From NCBI RefSeq assembly GCF_027943255.1, contig NC_072894.1, positions 54,563,601-54,627,600 on the forward strand: DNA of 64,000 bases, written 5' to 3'. Below are positions 1 through 10,750 of the stretch, piece after piece; position 1 is the first letter of the stretch; each line of letters begins with the position of its first letter. Origin of the DNA: Anastrepha obliqua. Lineage: Eukaryota > Arthropoda > Insecta > Diptera > Tephritidae. The notes under the pieces were generated by a model. That model ran no database searches. It saw nothing but the letters and a program-made list of their open reading frames with translations, and was not told the DNA's origin. A program made the position numbers and the translations under genes.

Positions 1-1
1 T

Positions 2-1216
2 GCTCATAGTATAATTTCCCTTTCGAATACAATTAAAACCATTAAAAATCCTGTAAACCAATTTAAAGCTCAATTAGTCCTATTACCATCCGAATTTAAC
101 AGCAAATCTACCAAAAATTTATTTCAAAAACTACTTAGGCATACCGTACATTTCAAAACTGCGGAGTATCTTTTACAAACTATCCGGGAAAAAGTCAACC
201 CAAATGTAGTTAATGGAATCTGTTGCGACCTCGAAACCTTAGCTAGAGTTCAGTCTCTTCTCTTGTCCAATTTCCCAGGAGTAAGATTTATCCATACGGA
301 AAAATTGGTAATAGACCTAATAAAAAGAGAAGATCAAATTGAAGCTGCTACTATGGAGCATAACAGAGCCCATCGTTCAATCCTAGAGAACTATAAGCAG
401 TTGATATCCGAATATTTTTTCCCAGATATTAAGAAAACTTTAACAACAATAGCTAAAAATTGTAAAACATGCTTGGAAAATAAATATAATAGACACCCAT
501 CAAAAACCAATATAGGGCAAACACCAATTCCAGAATATCCCGGTCAGATCCTCCATGTGGATATATTCTCTGTTGAGAAATTTCACTTTTTTACCTGCAT
601 AGACAAATTTGCCATTACCATTCCAATTGAATCCAGATCAACGAATGATATCAAAACCGCTTTATTAATAGTTCTAAATAAGTTCAAAAAAACTAAAACA
701 ATTGTGTCGGACAATGAAAAATCCCTTCAGTCTAACACAATATCTAATATGTTAAAATATCATTTTAATATTGAGCAATTTTTCATACCAGCCTTACACA
801 GTAACAGTAATGGCCAAATCGAAAGAGCGCATTCAACGCTTACAGAAATCGCTAGATGCATAAAAGCCGAACAAAATATTACAGATACCCAAGAACTAAT
901 TCTACTTGCCACATATAAATATAATAACTCCATACATTCTACTGTAAATGCAAAACCTTTAGATATTATTAATCATTTTACTAAAGATCACCTTGAATCA
1001 GTAAAAGCAGCACTTACTGCTGCACAAGACAGTATTGTTAAAAAACCTAATAATAGTCAAAAAACCTATCAGGAAGGCGAAAAAGTATATGTTCGTCGTA
1101 ATAAGCGTTTAGGAAATAAATTAAATAAGGTGTACGTTGAAAATGTCGTACAAAAAGATTTAGGTACGACTGTCTTGATAAATGGTAGAAAGGTCCATAA
1201 AGATAATTTAAGATAA
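2..1216 (+). CDS. pol: Errantivirus-like (Ty3/Gypsy) Pol, RNase H-integrase end, partial
   Basis: The frame is open from base 2, so the protein enters from outside the window and only its C-terminal part is present. Integrase inserts retroviral-type cDNA into the chromosome. The zinc-binding HHCC domain is visible as HNRAH, then CKTC. The catalytic core has its first Asp in LHVDIF (about 555-570), its second in VSDNEK (about 705-720) and its Glu in NGQIERAH (about 810-835), the usual D,D-35-E arrangement. A basic tail ends with a short chromatin-binding-like region before TAA at 1214-1216. The first 260 bases encode the linker after RNase H. No stop or frameshift is seen. Downstream there is no env ORF before the polypurine tract at 2479. 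The family call rests on motif layout and on the LTR ends, which resemble those of the neighbouring element on the other strand. Confidence 0.85.
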   Translation, partial: AHSIISLSNTIKTIKNPVNQFKAQLVLLPSEFNSKSTKNLFQKLLRHTVHFKTAEYLLQTIREKVNPNVVNGICCDLETLARVQSLLLSNFPGVRFIHTEKLVIDLIKREDQIEAATMEHNRAHRSILENYKQLISEYFFPDIKKTLTTIAKNCKTCLENKYNRHPSKTNIGQTPIPEYPGQILHVDIFSVEKFHFFTCIDKFAITIPIESRSTNDIKTALLIVLNKFKKTKTIVSDNEKSLQSNTISNMLKYHFNIEQFFIPALHSNSNGQIERAHSTLTEIARCIKAEQNITDTQELILLATYKYNNSIHSTVNAKPLDIINHFTKDHLESVKAALTAAQDSIVKKPNNSQKTYQEGEKVYVRRNKRLGNKLNKVYVENVVQKDLGTTVLINGRKVHKDNLR

Positions 1217-2478
1217 CTTCCGTTAATCTGTTTACTAAAGGAAAAATCCTGAAAAATATCAACGACTTCTATTGTTCGCACCAAAACTAGCTTGTTATAA
1301 TTTTACCATTAAAATGTAATATCAGTTTTTTTTTTTTTTTTTAATTTTTGCCTAAATTACTTAATTCCAAAAATCAGAAAATTTCATCACATCAATGTTA
1401 AAATAAAAAAAATACGAAGGAAATAATTTAAAAAAAAGAAACGTACATATGTATACGGTAATTATAAATTCCTCATCATAATTGTTCAAAACATAAAATT
1501 GTTAAAATATAAAACTATTTAGACTTATCGTCGAAGATTAAATAAAAAATTTTTTTTGTAAATTCTACTCTTTTCGGAGAGTAAAGATTTTTCTTATTGT
1601 TAAAATTCGTAAATAAAATAAAGATGTTTAATAAGAAAAAGTCGTACATATGCATACGAAATACATAAACTCTTTAAAAAAAATTTTGTTACGATCATCT
1701 ACCTGACCCAAAAATGTGGTAATTATGATAAAATAACTTTATAGTAATTATGATAAAATAACTTTGTTCAAAAAAATTATTTTGTAAAAAAAAAACCCTA
1801 AACACGAAAATTTAAACATTTCCACATATGTTTTTTTTTTTCTCTCAAACGTAATTTTATTTTATAAAACAAAAAATAACTATAAAAGCACCACGAATGT
1901 GTAAACTTTGGGTACTATAATTAAAGATCAAACTTTGAATTGCTTGAAAAAAGGAGAAGCTAATTATAGTAAAATATTGTTGTTCGAAAATAAATTATTT
2001 AGTAATAAAAAAAACCAAAAAACTAAAATTGTAACATTTTCATTTATGCTTTTTTCTCAAAATTAATTTTTTCTATTTAGTGTAAAGCAAAAAAAAATAA
2101 GCATAAGAACAACGCGAATAAGCAAATGGAACGCATAATCTTTTTGAGAAGTTAATTAGAATTTTGAATTGTTTAGAAGAAAAAGCTAATTATAAAGCCA
2201 CAACTTTTTATTTTTTTCAAGACATTTATATGAAGTATATGTTATTTAGTTGAAAAAGTTGTAATGTTAAACTCATTTTGTTATCATAAAAATTCCAAAA
2301 CTATCAACCAAAAATGAAAGACTTTTTCTAATTGAAAATAAAATTGTAATTTTCCAAAAGGCCGAAAAAGGCATTACTTTACTTACAAAAATAGCCTAAG
2401 AAATAGTTGTAAGCTTTAGATTTAGCCTAACATACATATGTATTTATTATTTTGTCGGATCAGGGACGCTCCGAACTT
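1217..2478 (+). repeat. AT-rich non-coding tail of the + errantivirus-like element, with internal repeats
   Basis: This stretch lies where env would be expected, between the pol stop and the polypurine tract, but no reading frame survives. It holds a short tandem duplication (gtaattatgataaaataact, about 1720-1765). It also holds two diverged copies of a unit of about 235 bp (about 1736-1971 and 1972-2196); both contain a ctaaa...cacatatg/catttatgc block, a cacgaatgtg/cgcgaataagc block and end in gctaattata. It could be decayed env or a genuine 3' untranslated region; the sequence does not decide. Confidence 0.5.
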
Positions 2479-3341
2479 AAGAAGGGGAGGAGTTAAGGCA
2501 TGATACCCAAGCCTACGAAAGCAACAGCATTTCTTTGCAAAACCTCGCACACCCTACCGCTCCTTCTATCACCCTAGTGCTGACATCTAAGCTCAGTCGA
2601 TGCAGCCCAACACCAACAAGCATGATGATCACTACCTGCGCTCACCTTAGCAACAGCATGCCGGGACTCTCGCCTGGCTTCACAAAACAACCCGCTGCAT
2701 AACAACAAACAGTGATCACTGCTTGCGCTTGGCTTGGCAACAGGATGTTAGGCAGGCAGACCAAAACACAACAGTTGTTGTCTGGCCCAACTAACCACCG
2801 ACTGCATAGCAACACCACATGCGTGAGCCTAGCATGCAGAGCAACTGCATGACAACAGCTTGATCAATGCATTGCGCCTGCCCTAGCAGCGTCGCGTTGG
2901 GTAGGTTGCCCATAACACAACGGTGCTTGCCTGCTCTAGTAATCCAACGATTGCATAGCAACGTATGGTTGACATGCTTGGTAGGCAGGCCAGCGGTACC
3001 ACTTGTCATGCGCATGCAACAACACAATTGTGTTGCTAGCGGTAGAGTCCAAGCGTCCTTTTTCGCGCAACAACACTTACAGGTGATCGCGAGGGTATAA
3101 AAGGCGGTATCATTGCCTGCCGAGTTCAATTCAGTTCAGTTCTTGATACGCGGTAGTTCTTGATACGCGGCAGTTCTTGTTACGCTGCAGAGTCAACTTA
3201 AGTAATAAAGTCAACTTAATAAATAAAGTTATGTATTTAATTAAAACAAAGTGTTGTTAAAGTTAAATAATAAAGTTAATAAATACTATTTAATTGAAAC
3301 AAAATGTTGTTTTATTTTATAAGCAATATAACTTGCTTAAC
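2479..3341 (+). repeat. Polypurine tract and 3' LTR of the + errantivirus-like element
   Basis: AAGAAGGGGAGG at 2479-2490 is a polypurine tract, followed at 2491 by AGTTAAGGCATG, a Gypsy-type LTR start. A TATAAAA at 3096-3102 and a TCAGTT initiator-like site near 3131 fit a U3/R boundary. AATAAAG signals near 3203-3225 fit an R/U5 end. The right edge is not certain; TTAACT near 3341 is one candidate. The neighbouring - element has its own LTR start at 3537, so two LTRs meet in this kilobase. Confidence 0.55.
3096..3140 (+). promoter_or_regulatory. TATA box and initiator of the LTR promoter
   Basis: TATAAAA starts at 3096 and a TCAGTTCAGTT run starts at 3131. The spacing fits an insect TATA/Inr core promoter. 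It would read rightward out of the 3' LTR into the back of the - strand element, giving env antisense RNA. Confidence 0.5.
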
Positions 3342-3550
3342 TTATATACTATTTGAATGCGGCGGTTGTTATCGCATTGGGATAATTCGTTGCTGATTGT
3401 GTATAGTATTGTTTACTTTTACTTGTAGATAACTATTTGAATGTTTATGGTTTGTTGTTGTTTACTTGATAATGCATGTCTATTGACCATGGACTGAAGT
3501 GATTAGAAAAGAAGAAAGTGAGGCCATGTCGTTAACTCCCCTCCTTCTTA
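3342..3550 (-). repeat. LTR start and polypurine tract of the - errantivirus-like element
   Basis: Read on the - strand, AAGAAGGAGGGG (3549-3538) is a polypurine tract followed at 3537 by AGTTAACGACATGG, an LTR start closely matching AGTTAAGGCATG of the + element. The env stop lies just before it. How far this LTR runs toward 3341 before it meets the + LTR is not resolved. Confidence 0.5.
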
Positions 3551-3566
3551 AGACGTAGCGTCCTCG

Positions 3567-4928
3567 CTATGGTGCTGCTACAAGTTGCTGTTGAAGACGG
3601 TTCATTTCGATTTCATATAATTCTTCAATTTGCCTTTGTCTGTTAAGCATCCTTCTATTTTCGTGGTATCGGCAGAGGTGTACCATACCGTAAGTGATAA
3701 CTACCAAGGTTAAGAATCCCATTACTGTGAAGAACGTAAACTGTACAGGATTTTCTTCAATAGGTATCAAAAATGTTACGAGTTTTTGTATATTGCTGAA
3801 TTTGTATATCGAACTTGAGGAAAGGATGCGGAGTACTTCAAGTTTTTCGTTATTTTGGTTGTGTATGATTTCCCTCAGTTGTAGTTGATGATTGTAATAT
3901 GTGATATAATCGATGTTTGTGGATTCATTAAAATGTATCAATTTAGGGCCGGAGATATGCATATTGTTCCAAGTGTGCTCGTAGTCTGTCAAAATATATC
4001 CATTCTCTAAGATGCGGAGTGGAGCATTATTTTCGTGGATTGTTTCACATTGTGCTGAGTTGTCTTTTATTATTTTTATAGTACAATTGTCAGAGGGTTC
4101 TGATTTACAAATAAAGTTATTCATATAGTTTTTAGATTTAGATATTCTTTGATAATCGTTACATTTTGCGATTTTAGGGTCTAAATTAATTTTACCATGC
4201 TTATGTGCTAGAGGATATACATTAAATAAGCTACATTTAGTTTCGAGGATAGGATATTTGTATATTGTTATAATTGCTTCTTGTAGGTAACAGATATGAA
4301 TATCGGCATATTCTAATATATTAATTATTGAAAGATCCAACTTTCCGTGTTTTATTAAATCGTACACATCTTTCAAATTTAATGTGCCAGAATAAAAATT
4401 ATTAGTTTTTGCAGAATTTATAGTGTTCGTTATTGATTGAAGTTCATTATAAACTTCTGCTATAACAATTTTTTCGGTTATTGCTTTGGGATCGAGGGCT
4501 TCGAGTATTCTCTCGAACTGTGAATTAATTGTTCTTTGCTTATTATTATTTTCTATTAGCGTATTAAGTGTAAATTTAATTTCTACAAGGTCATCGTGGT
4601 CTGGTGTGCCAGTGATGAATTTTAACATGGAGCCAAGAAAGTTAAGTGACCTTTTGGGTCTATAAATATTTGGAATGAGTTGAGTTTTCAGGGTTTCGAT
4701 TTTGTTCACTAAAATTGGAGTTTCAGGTTGGTTTTCTAAATTATATGCAGATTTCATTATTCTTTCGTATGACGCGAAAGAGAGATTAGATATGTGATAC
4801 AAGAAGGCTGTGTCTTGATAAATGTAAACAGGATCTGCTTCTACTAGTACATATTTCTAATTGGCTAAATCTATTATATTATCGCAAAGTACGATAGAGA
4901 AAAGTAAGGTAAATATTATTACATACAT
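3567..4928 (-). pseudogene. env: Errantivirus-like envelope glycoprotein (baculovirus F-like), one nonsense codon
   Basis: This is the third ORF of an endogenous insect retrovirus and would encode a membrane fusion glycoprotein. An ATG at 4928 begins a short hydrophobic signal-peptide-like segment. An in-frame TAG at 4859-4857 cuts it after 23 codons; the frame then stays open to 3567. A basic furin-type site RPKR lies about 50 residues into the long open part and is followed by a Gly/Phe-rich segment where a fusion peptide would be. A hydrophobic membrane anchor of about 20 residues lies near the C-terminus (about 3720-3660), followed by a short charged tail. The long open part is 411 codons. 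This is the best preserved ORF of an otherwise broken provirus, and a single stop is the main lesion. Family assignment rests on cleavage site, anchor position and place behind integrase. Confidence 0.75.
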
Positions 4929-5025
4929 GCCTTTACACTGATATTGTCCTTATGTATAATAACTCTTTTATTGGTCGTTATTGTATCACCGTTGTCTTTT
5001 TTGACGATATGTTTGGCGTATTTTT

Positions 5026-5968
5026 TTACGTTTTGTTCCTTCTATGCGTCTTTGAATATACGACGTCTCCTTCTTTGTAGTTCAGCTGTTTCTGATTGCG
5101 GTTGTGGTATCGCAAAACTCTCGCTTGGTTTTGTTGAAGACGCTCTTTGATGTCAGGATACCCCCTTTGATTGAAAAACACGTCCTCGGGTCCTTCGTTG
5201 GTTGCCGAATGGATTGTTTTGTTGTATTGTCGGACTGCTTCAAATGTCTGTTCGTCAGGTACCGAACTGTGTTGATGTGCTAAAACTTTCGCGAGTTCTA
5301 TTATGGTAATGAGCGTTCGTTCAACTTGACCGTTTGTTGTCGAATGAAAGGCTGGGGTTTTGGTATGCGTTATTTGTAGTCGCTTGTATATTTGTTGTGC
5401 ACATATGCCGGTAAATGTTGACTCGTTATCAGTCATTACAAACTTTGCGTTTGGGTATATTTGAGATAGTATCTCGTCAACGTATTTATATGTGTCCTTC
5501 TTTGATGGTATTTGTCTCAAATGTCAGAATTTGGAGTATTTGTCGGTTGAACTAATGTACATATTATTGCTTATAAAAAATAAATCTAAGTGTATGTATT
5601 CGCCTACCTTGTTCGGTATTGGCGCTGAACCTATTGGTTGTTTGGTGTTCATACTTATTTGTGAGGCAAATTTCGCAGTCCTGTACTTCTTTTTTACAAG
5701 CGTCACGTATGTTTGGCCAGTAGTATCTGATCGAAATTTCCCGTGCGTTATTTTAATAGTTTCTGTGAGCACGTTTGTGTGTGTCCTGTGTAATTTGTTT
5801 TTGTTGTTCGGTTTCGGTGATGTGGTCCACCAATTTTTGCGCTATTACGATCGATACAGTTGAAAATGTGTTGATAATGTCATCTTCGACGTAAAATAAT
5901 ATTTGCTCGTCTATTTGCAGAGCATTAGTTACCTTAGGTTTAATTATATTTTTAAGTCTGTCTAGCAA
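5026..5968 (-). pseudogene. pol: Integrase of the - errantivirus-like element, frameshifted
   Basis: Three overlapping pieces on the - strand make one integrase. The N-terminal piece ends with THKRAHRNY, the His pair of the zinc domain. The middle piece (5772-5524) holds HLDLFF with the first catalytic Asp. The last piece (5520-5026) holds MTDNES with the second Asp and NGQVERT with the Glu. A basic GDVVYSKTHRRNKT end closes the chain shortly before env. Frame changes near 5760 and 5522 break it. Residue spacing matches the + strand integrase at the window start, so the two elements are of the same lineage. Confidence 0.8.
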
Positions 5969-5989
5969 TTCAGTTTTGGTGTTAAAAAA

Positions 5990-6534
5990 AAAAGCGTATG
6001 TCGGCTGTTAGAAAATATATTTTGCGAGGATATTTCGACGAGGTTCTGGTCTGACTGTTTTATAATAATTTGATTTCTAAAGGAGTTTAATGGTTGCTTT
6101 ACTCGTTTGAGTTTTTGTGTTGGGGAACTTTGAGCTGAATGTTGGGAGTCATCAGAATTTGAAGTGTTGTTTATTTTCTGGCGGGAAAGTGCATCAGCAA
6201 CAATGTTCTGATGTCCAGTTTTGTAAACAAGTTTTGCACCGTATTCTTCAATGAAATTTTTCCATTTTTTAATTTTGTATTGGGGTTTTTTTCTGATATG
6301 GAGAAGATTAAAGATTGAAAGATTGGTGATCAGTGTAAATTGTTAAATCAGCTATACCATACAAGTAATTACAGTTTCTGTAGTGACCAAACAATTGCGA
6401 GTAGAATAATTCTGTTTTGTTTGGCTGAGTGTTCGCGAATTAAATGATATGGGTTTCCGGTTTTGGTGTTGGTTAATTCGAAAGGTTTATTAAAATTGGG
6501 TTGGAAAAGTTCAACTTGGGCTTGCAGTTCCTCT
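5990..6534 (-). pseudogene. pol: Decayed RNase H region of the - errantivirus-like element
   Basis: No long frame survives, but translated fragments on the - strand carry Gypsy RNase H marks: TDHQSF near 6340 (the aspartate of the TDHxxL segment) and HQNIVADALSRQ near 6220-6180 (the closing VADALSR box). It lies between RT and integrase, where RNase H belongs. Several frameshifts are needed to read through it. Confidence 0.6.
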
Positions 6535-7400
6535 TTAATTTTTTCCAGCGCTCCTGTTGTATTTAATTATGTGCCTTAAGTATTCCACAGAGTCTTGGAA
6601 AAAGTGAGATTTCTCATTAGATATCTTCATGTTGGCTTGATGAAGCGCGTTTATAATTATGCGAATGTGTTCGATATGTTCTTCAGGGGAAGAAGAATAA
6701 ATGAGAAGATCATCTATATATACGTACGCGAACTTGCCGATATATGGTCTAAGGATATCGTCTATGCATCTTTGAAAAATAGAAGGAGCATTTTTCAGAC
6801 CGAAAGGCATGCGAAGAAATTCGTATTTTGCTCCATTTACACTAAAGGCAGTTTTTTCCCTGTCGGACTCATTAATAAGAATCTGATGGAAGCCTGACTC
6901 TAAATCTAAAGTTGTAAATACTTTTGCATTATCTAAATTCTGTATGGTCATAGCCACATCAGTCTTCTGAAAGTTTACGACCATTCTGCGCTTAGTTTCC
7001 CTTGTTCGTCGGTACCTTTTTTAGCGACTGTCCAAATGGGAGAGTTGTACGGACTTTTGCTTGGTTGGATTATTTTATTTTTTAAAAGTTTTTTGATTTC
7101 TGTGTTAATGAAGTCATTATCCGACATAGGGTACGGATATTGCTTGGTCCAAATAGGATCTTCGGATTTCGTTCTAATGGTAGCGTGTATCGTGGTAGTA
7201 TAAGGTAGCACTTCGTTTGTGACTTCATTTCTTTGCATAATTTTTTTAATTTCTGCAATATACTTTTCATTATTAACTGTATAATTTATTTTTTGTACAG
7301 ATTCACTTTCTTTCTTGGCCCTATATTTATAACTGAGCTTGTACTCGAAAAGGTCGATCTCTGCTTTTATTTTTCTATGTCCCTGTTCACCCAGAAGCAT
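6535..7400 (-). pseudogene. pol: Reverse transcriptase of the - errantivirus-like element, frameshifted
   Basis: RT copies the element RNA into DNA. The N-terminal piece (7400-6975) includes SKSPYNSPIWTVAKK, the conserved entry segment of Gypsy RTs. After a frame change near 6980 the second piece (6984-6535) has TLDLESGFHQI with the first catalytic Asp, LRMPFGLKNAPSIFQR, and YIDDLLIYS with the YxDD pair. The element is therefore catalytically recognisable but cannot be translated as one protein. It is preceded by protease and followed by RNase H. Confidence 0.85.
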
Positions 7401-7447
7401 ATCAAATTCTTCTAATGCATCTGTTTCAAAAAATATGATATTATGTT

Positions 7448-8777
7448 CTAATAGTGTTGCAATTTTTTTGATTTTGTTATTGAATAACCGTGAAGGGTTT
7501 TCACTTTTACAGGTTTAATGGAAATAGACTCACCGATGTTGCATTTTGTACTTATGCAATTGTTGGTTGCTCCAGTGTCGATCATGATGTTAATTAGTTT
7601 ACCTGTATCCCTGCAGTGGCGTTGCAGACACGCCAAATCGTTTATGCGCCTTAAAAAAACACTGCCTGTTTCATATTCATCATTTTCGTATTCTGGTGCA
7701 AGCGATTGAAGTTTTTCCTCGCGTATTTGGTTCACACGTTGTACCTTCTGTTGTGTGTTGTAGTTACGAGATGAAGGATTTCGGTCTCTTTTTTGAGGAT
7801 CTCCTCGAAATGGATTATTTGGAGCTAATCCTTGCATTTGGCGGTCATAGCTGTTTTGTTGTGGAGCAGAATGATTCCTATTTGCGGATCTCGTGTACTG
7901 TTGTGATGGAGCTACGTTCATTGGTTCGTGCTGTTGCCTGGGTGCAGTGTGATTGTATTGCACCTGTACTTTGGGTCTGTACCTTTGTGGTATCTCGTAA
8001 TATTTTCTGCCTTGGTTTTGATACTGCAATGTACTATTATATTGTCTGTGCTGATTATATTGCGGAATGTCGAACTGGGAGTTCACGTTATCGTGGTATA
8101 TTGTACTTGCGATAGCGTAAGCGGTTTCTAAGTCATTTGGATTGTGGCTATATAGGGTGCCGCTGGTATATTTGCTATTCAGACCAAGAATGAATGTCCT
8201 TACAGCTTCCTTGTTCGCATATTCTTTCATAGGTGATGGATTTCCTGAGCTATCCATCTCAACTTTAGTGAGTGCAAGATTAAGTGCTTTACTGACTTCG
8301 CAATGGAACTCTGCCAAGGTTCTTTTTTCCTGCCTTATTCTCTTCATTTCTTCGAGCAACACATCCAGTAGTCTCTGGAGTGTAATCGAGATGGTCTATT
8401 ATATCATAAAAATGGAATTTGGTGTCGTGGTTAATTAAAATGTCGGCTGCCTCTCCTTGAATTTTCGAATGCATAATAGAGAGTGCCGGGTAGTAAGTGG
8501 GTGTAGTAGAGTAATTTTTTATATTTTCCATGTGTGTCCAGGCACGTTTTCTCCATGACCGATATTGGTTCTTATCGCCTGGGAATATGGGTAACGTTTT
8601 GAAAATTTCTAGGTTAATTTGTGACTCATTGGTGATATGTTATGTACAGTCCTGGTATTGATTGGTGATTGTGATGTTAGATGTTGCGATGGAACTCAAT
8701 CTATGTTGAGTTTCAGTGAGTCCTGTGGTCAGAGCAGCGATTTGTGCCTTTAGATTAGCGATTTCCTGTGCAGTCAT
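7448..8777 (-). pseudogene. gag: Gag and protease of the - errantivirus-like element
   Basis: Gag builds the particle and the adjoining protease matures it. An ATG at 8777 begins a Gag N-terminus whose frame runs to an in-frame TAA at 8642-8640 and continues through the piece at 8531-8289. A frame change near 8365 leads into the long piece 8362-7448. That piece has an alpha-helical region (LNSKYTSGTLYSHNP), a Gln/Asn/Tyr-rich and basic RNA-binding-like region with no clear zinc knuckle, and near its end IDTGATNNCIS, the retropepsin active-site loop. The reading frame covers Gag and protease together, which is not the usual split, so a mutated frameshift site is possible. Further breaks lie after 7448. 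Confidence 0.7.
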
Positions 8778-8858
8778 TTCGGAGTCTATGTCCAACGATA
8801 AACGTGATAAATTGAAGATTGCTTGTCGCTTTCTTCGCGATTCCAGTGTGAAGTCTGT

Positions 8859-9598
8859 TCAGGGCCCGGAGTTTTCAGAGGGGCCCGGATTCGAGGGTAA
8901 TTCCAAGAAATTTCCTGCTTGAAAAAATATAGTAAATAATACTTCTACCAGAGTTCCGTCACAGACTTATTTTGGCGTCACCATATCGAATGTTTTGATC
9001 ACGATTACGAAGAATAAATATAATATGGTGATACAAAAGTGTATATTTTTGAGCTCTTATTAAATTGGAACATTTTATGCTACTGGTTTATAAGGTAATT
9101 AATAATTATAGTGATGATTAGATTAAATTTAGATAGTTGTATTTTAAATGAAGACCAATTTTGAAACGTAGTTATTCTTCAAAGCAATTTCTCCTTACGT
9201 TGATAAAGAATTAAATGTAGAGGTAGCAATAATACTTTTTATAGACTAGAAATTTTTGATTTTTCACTTTGTTTATTATTATATAAATAATTTTTTAAAT
9301 TCGTTTCCCCAGTCAATTTCACACTTTTATTTTATTTTTTTATGTTTCGGCAACTAATACGTGACCCCTTTCAAGAAAAGTTTGCTGTGTGAAATAACGT
9401 TACATCCTGGTAGAGTTTTCTAAAATTCATTTTAATCAATATTTCATAATTAATTCTATCAAAAATTTTATTAATGAGTTTTTCAATGTTTAAATGTTAT
9501 ATCACTATAGCATAATACGCATTTTGATAAATAAAAAAAATTTGAAGGGGCCCGCATCTCAAGTTTCCCCCGGGGCCCGAATACTCTCTCCACGGCCC
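8859..9598. mobile_element. Possible hAT-like non-autonomous element with CAGGGCC ends
   Basis: The left end CAGGGCCCGGAG at about 8859 and the right end, read inverted from about 9598, CAGGGCCGTGGAG, look like short terminal inverted repeats; both are followed by further GGGCCCG blocks. The interior is AT-rich and has no coding frame. The right end interrupts a LINE RT frame directly after the codons for LPAG. The two flanks do not show a matching 8-bp duplication, and the left flank is the 5' part of the errantivirus, so either another rearrangement followed or the call is wrong. Confidence 0.3.
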
Positions 9599-9599
9599 T

Positions 9600-10748
9600 G
9601 CCAGCGGGTAATTCAATTAAATCGGAGTATTCATTGTTCAAACATACACTGTAATAACGATTTGTCAAAAAACTTTTAATAAGCTTTACGAGATACGGCG
9701 GAAAGTTAAAGCTGTTTAATTTATGAATCAGTCCATCATGCCAAATAGAGTCAAAGGCCTTTTCAATGTCCAGTAATATCAGACCAGCAGACTATGCTAT
9801 GCGTCTTATCTGATGCGTAGTACTGTGAAACTGCCTAAATCCGAATTGCTCATTTGGTATTAATTGGTTTGCGTTAATAAATTGAAATAATTTGTGTTTT
9901 ATGACTTTTTCAAAAATTTTGCTTAGGGAACTTAAGAGGCTAAAAGAGGCTAACTCTCAGCAATATTGTTAGGTTTACCTGGCTTCCAGATAGGTACAAT
10001 TTTTGCTGTTTTCCAGGCTTTAGGAAAATATTGCAATTTAATACAAGAATTTATAATGTAGGTGAAATACAACACTGCTTCACAAGGCAGTGAATCATAA
10101 TCATAATATTTTTGATATCATCGTGCCCGGCTGATTTCCGTAATGGTGTCTCGTATATAAGATCTCGAACATATTCATCTGTTACGTATTCGGACTCAGG
10201 GGTGTCTAAAAACTGCGAATGAATTTTATCGATTGATTGGGCTACCAAATTTTCTATCTGTGACGTACCTAGGTGAACAGATGCTTTATGATAATCGAGG
10301 AATTTATAAGCAAGAAGATTTGTCTTTTCATCGTCGAGGAAAACGACTTTATCATCGTCTTGCAATGGTTGTATTTGTGCATGCTTTTTTCGTTATAATT
10401 TGCAAATATTCCAAAAAGGCGGGCTTCTTTTTTCGATCGAGCTAAGTTTCTTTTTCCATGATTCATTTCTATATATGAAAATCTCACTTCGAATTTTTGC
10501 AGAATAGTATGCTAATAGGTCGTAGTCAGACTTTTGCCTATATCGACCCCACTGTCGACGATGGTAATTTCTTACCCTTATTAGACTGATGATGAAATAT
10601 GGAAGTTTTAAAAAGTTAGTTTTTGGAACTTTAAGCGGAACAGCGCTTCTGACTGCAGTATTTATACTTTCATAGAAAACTTCTATATTTTTGTCAACAT
10701 CTTCAGTCAAGACAATATCATCGACATTTTTTGGCAAGCTATACAGTG
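9600..10748 (-). pseudogene. Jockey/I-like LINE ORF2, reverse transcriptase part
   Basis: Non-LTR retrotransposon RT, read on the - strand. The first piece (10737-10393) has RNYHRRQWGRYRQKSDYDLL, the usual linker between endonuclease and RT. The next (10365-10051) has SAGHDDIKN, the RT entry motif. Around 9770-9700 the strand encodes DIEKAFDSIWHDGLIHKL with the first catalytic Asp, and near 9630 EYSDLIELPAG, just before the PQGSVLGP box, which is missing. The YxDD box is therefore lost. Mariner 1 interrupts the LINE at 10749 and the GGGCCCG-rich segment cuts it at 9599. It continues upstream at 11960-12437 and 13348-13583. Confidence 0.75.
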
Positions 10749-10750
10749 TA

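Noticed and set aside
2791..3129. 112-codon Cys-rich frame on the - strand
   Set aside because: It lies inside LTR U3 sequence rich in gcaacaac words and covers the promoter; no domain.
7696..8438. Several + strand frames of 67-139 codons
   Set aside because: They are antisense shadows of the gag gene on the - strand.
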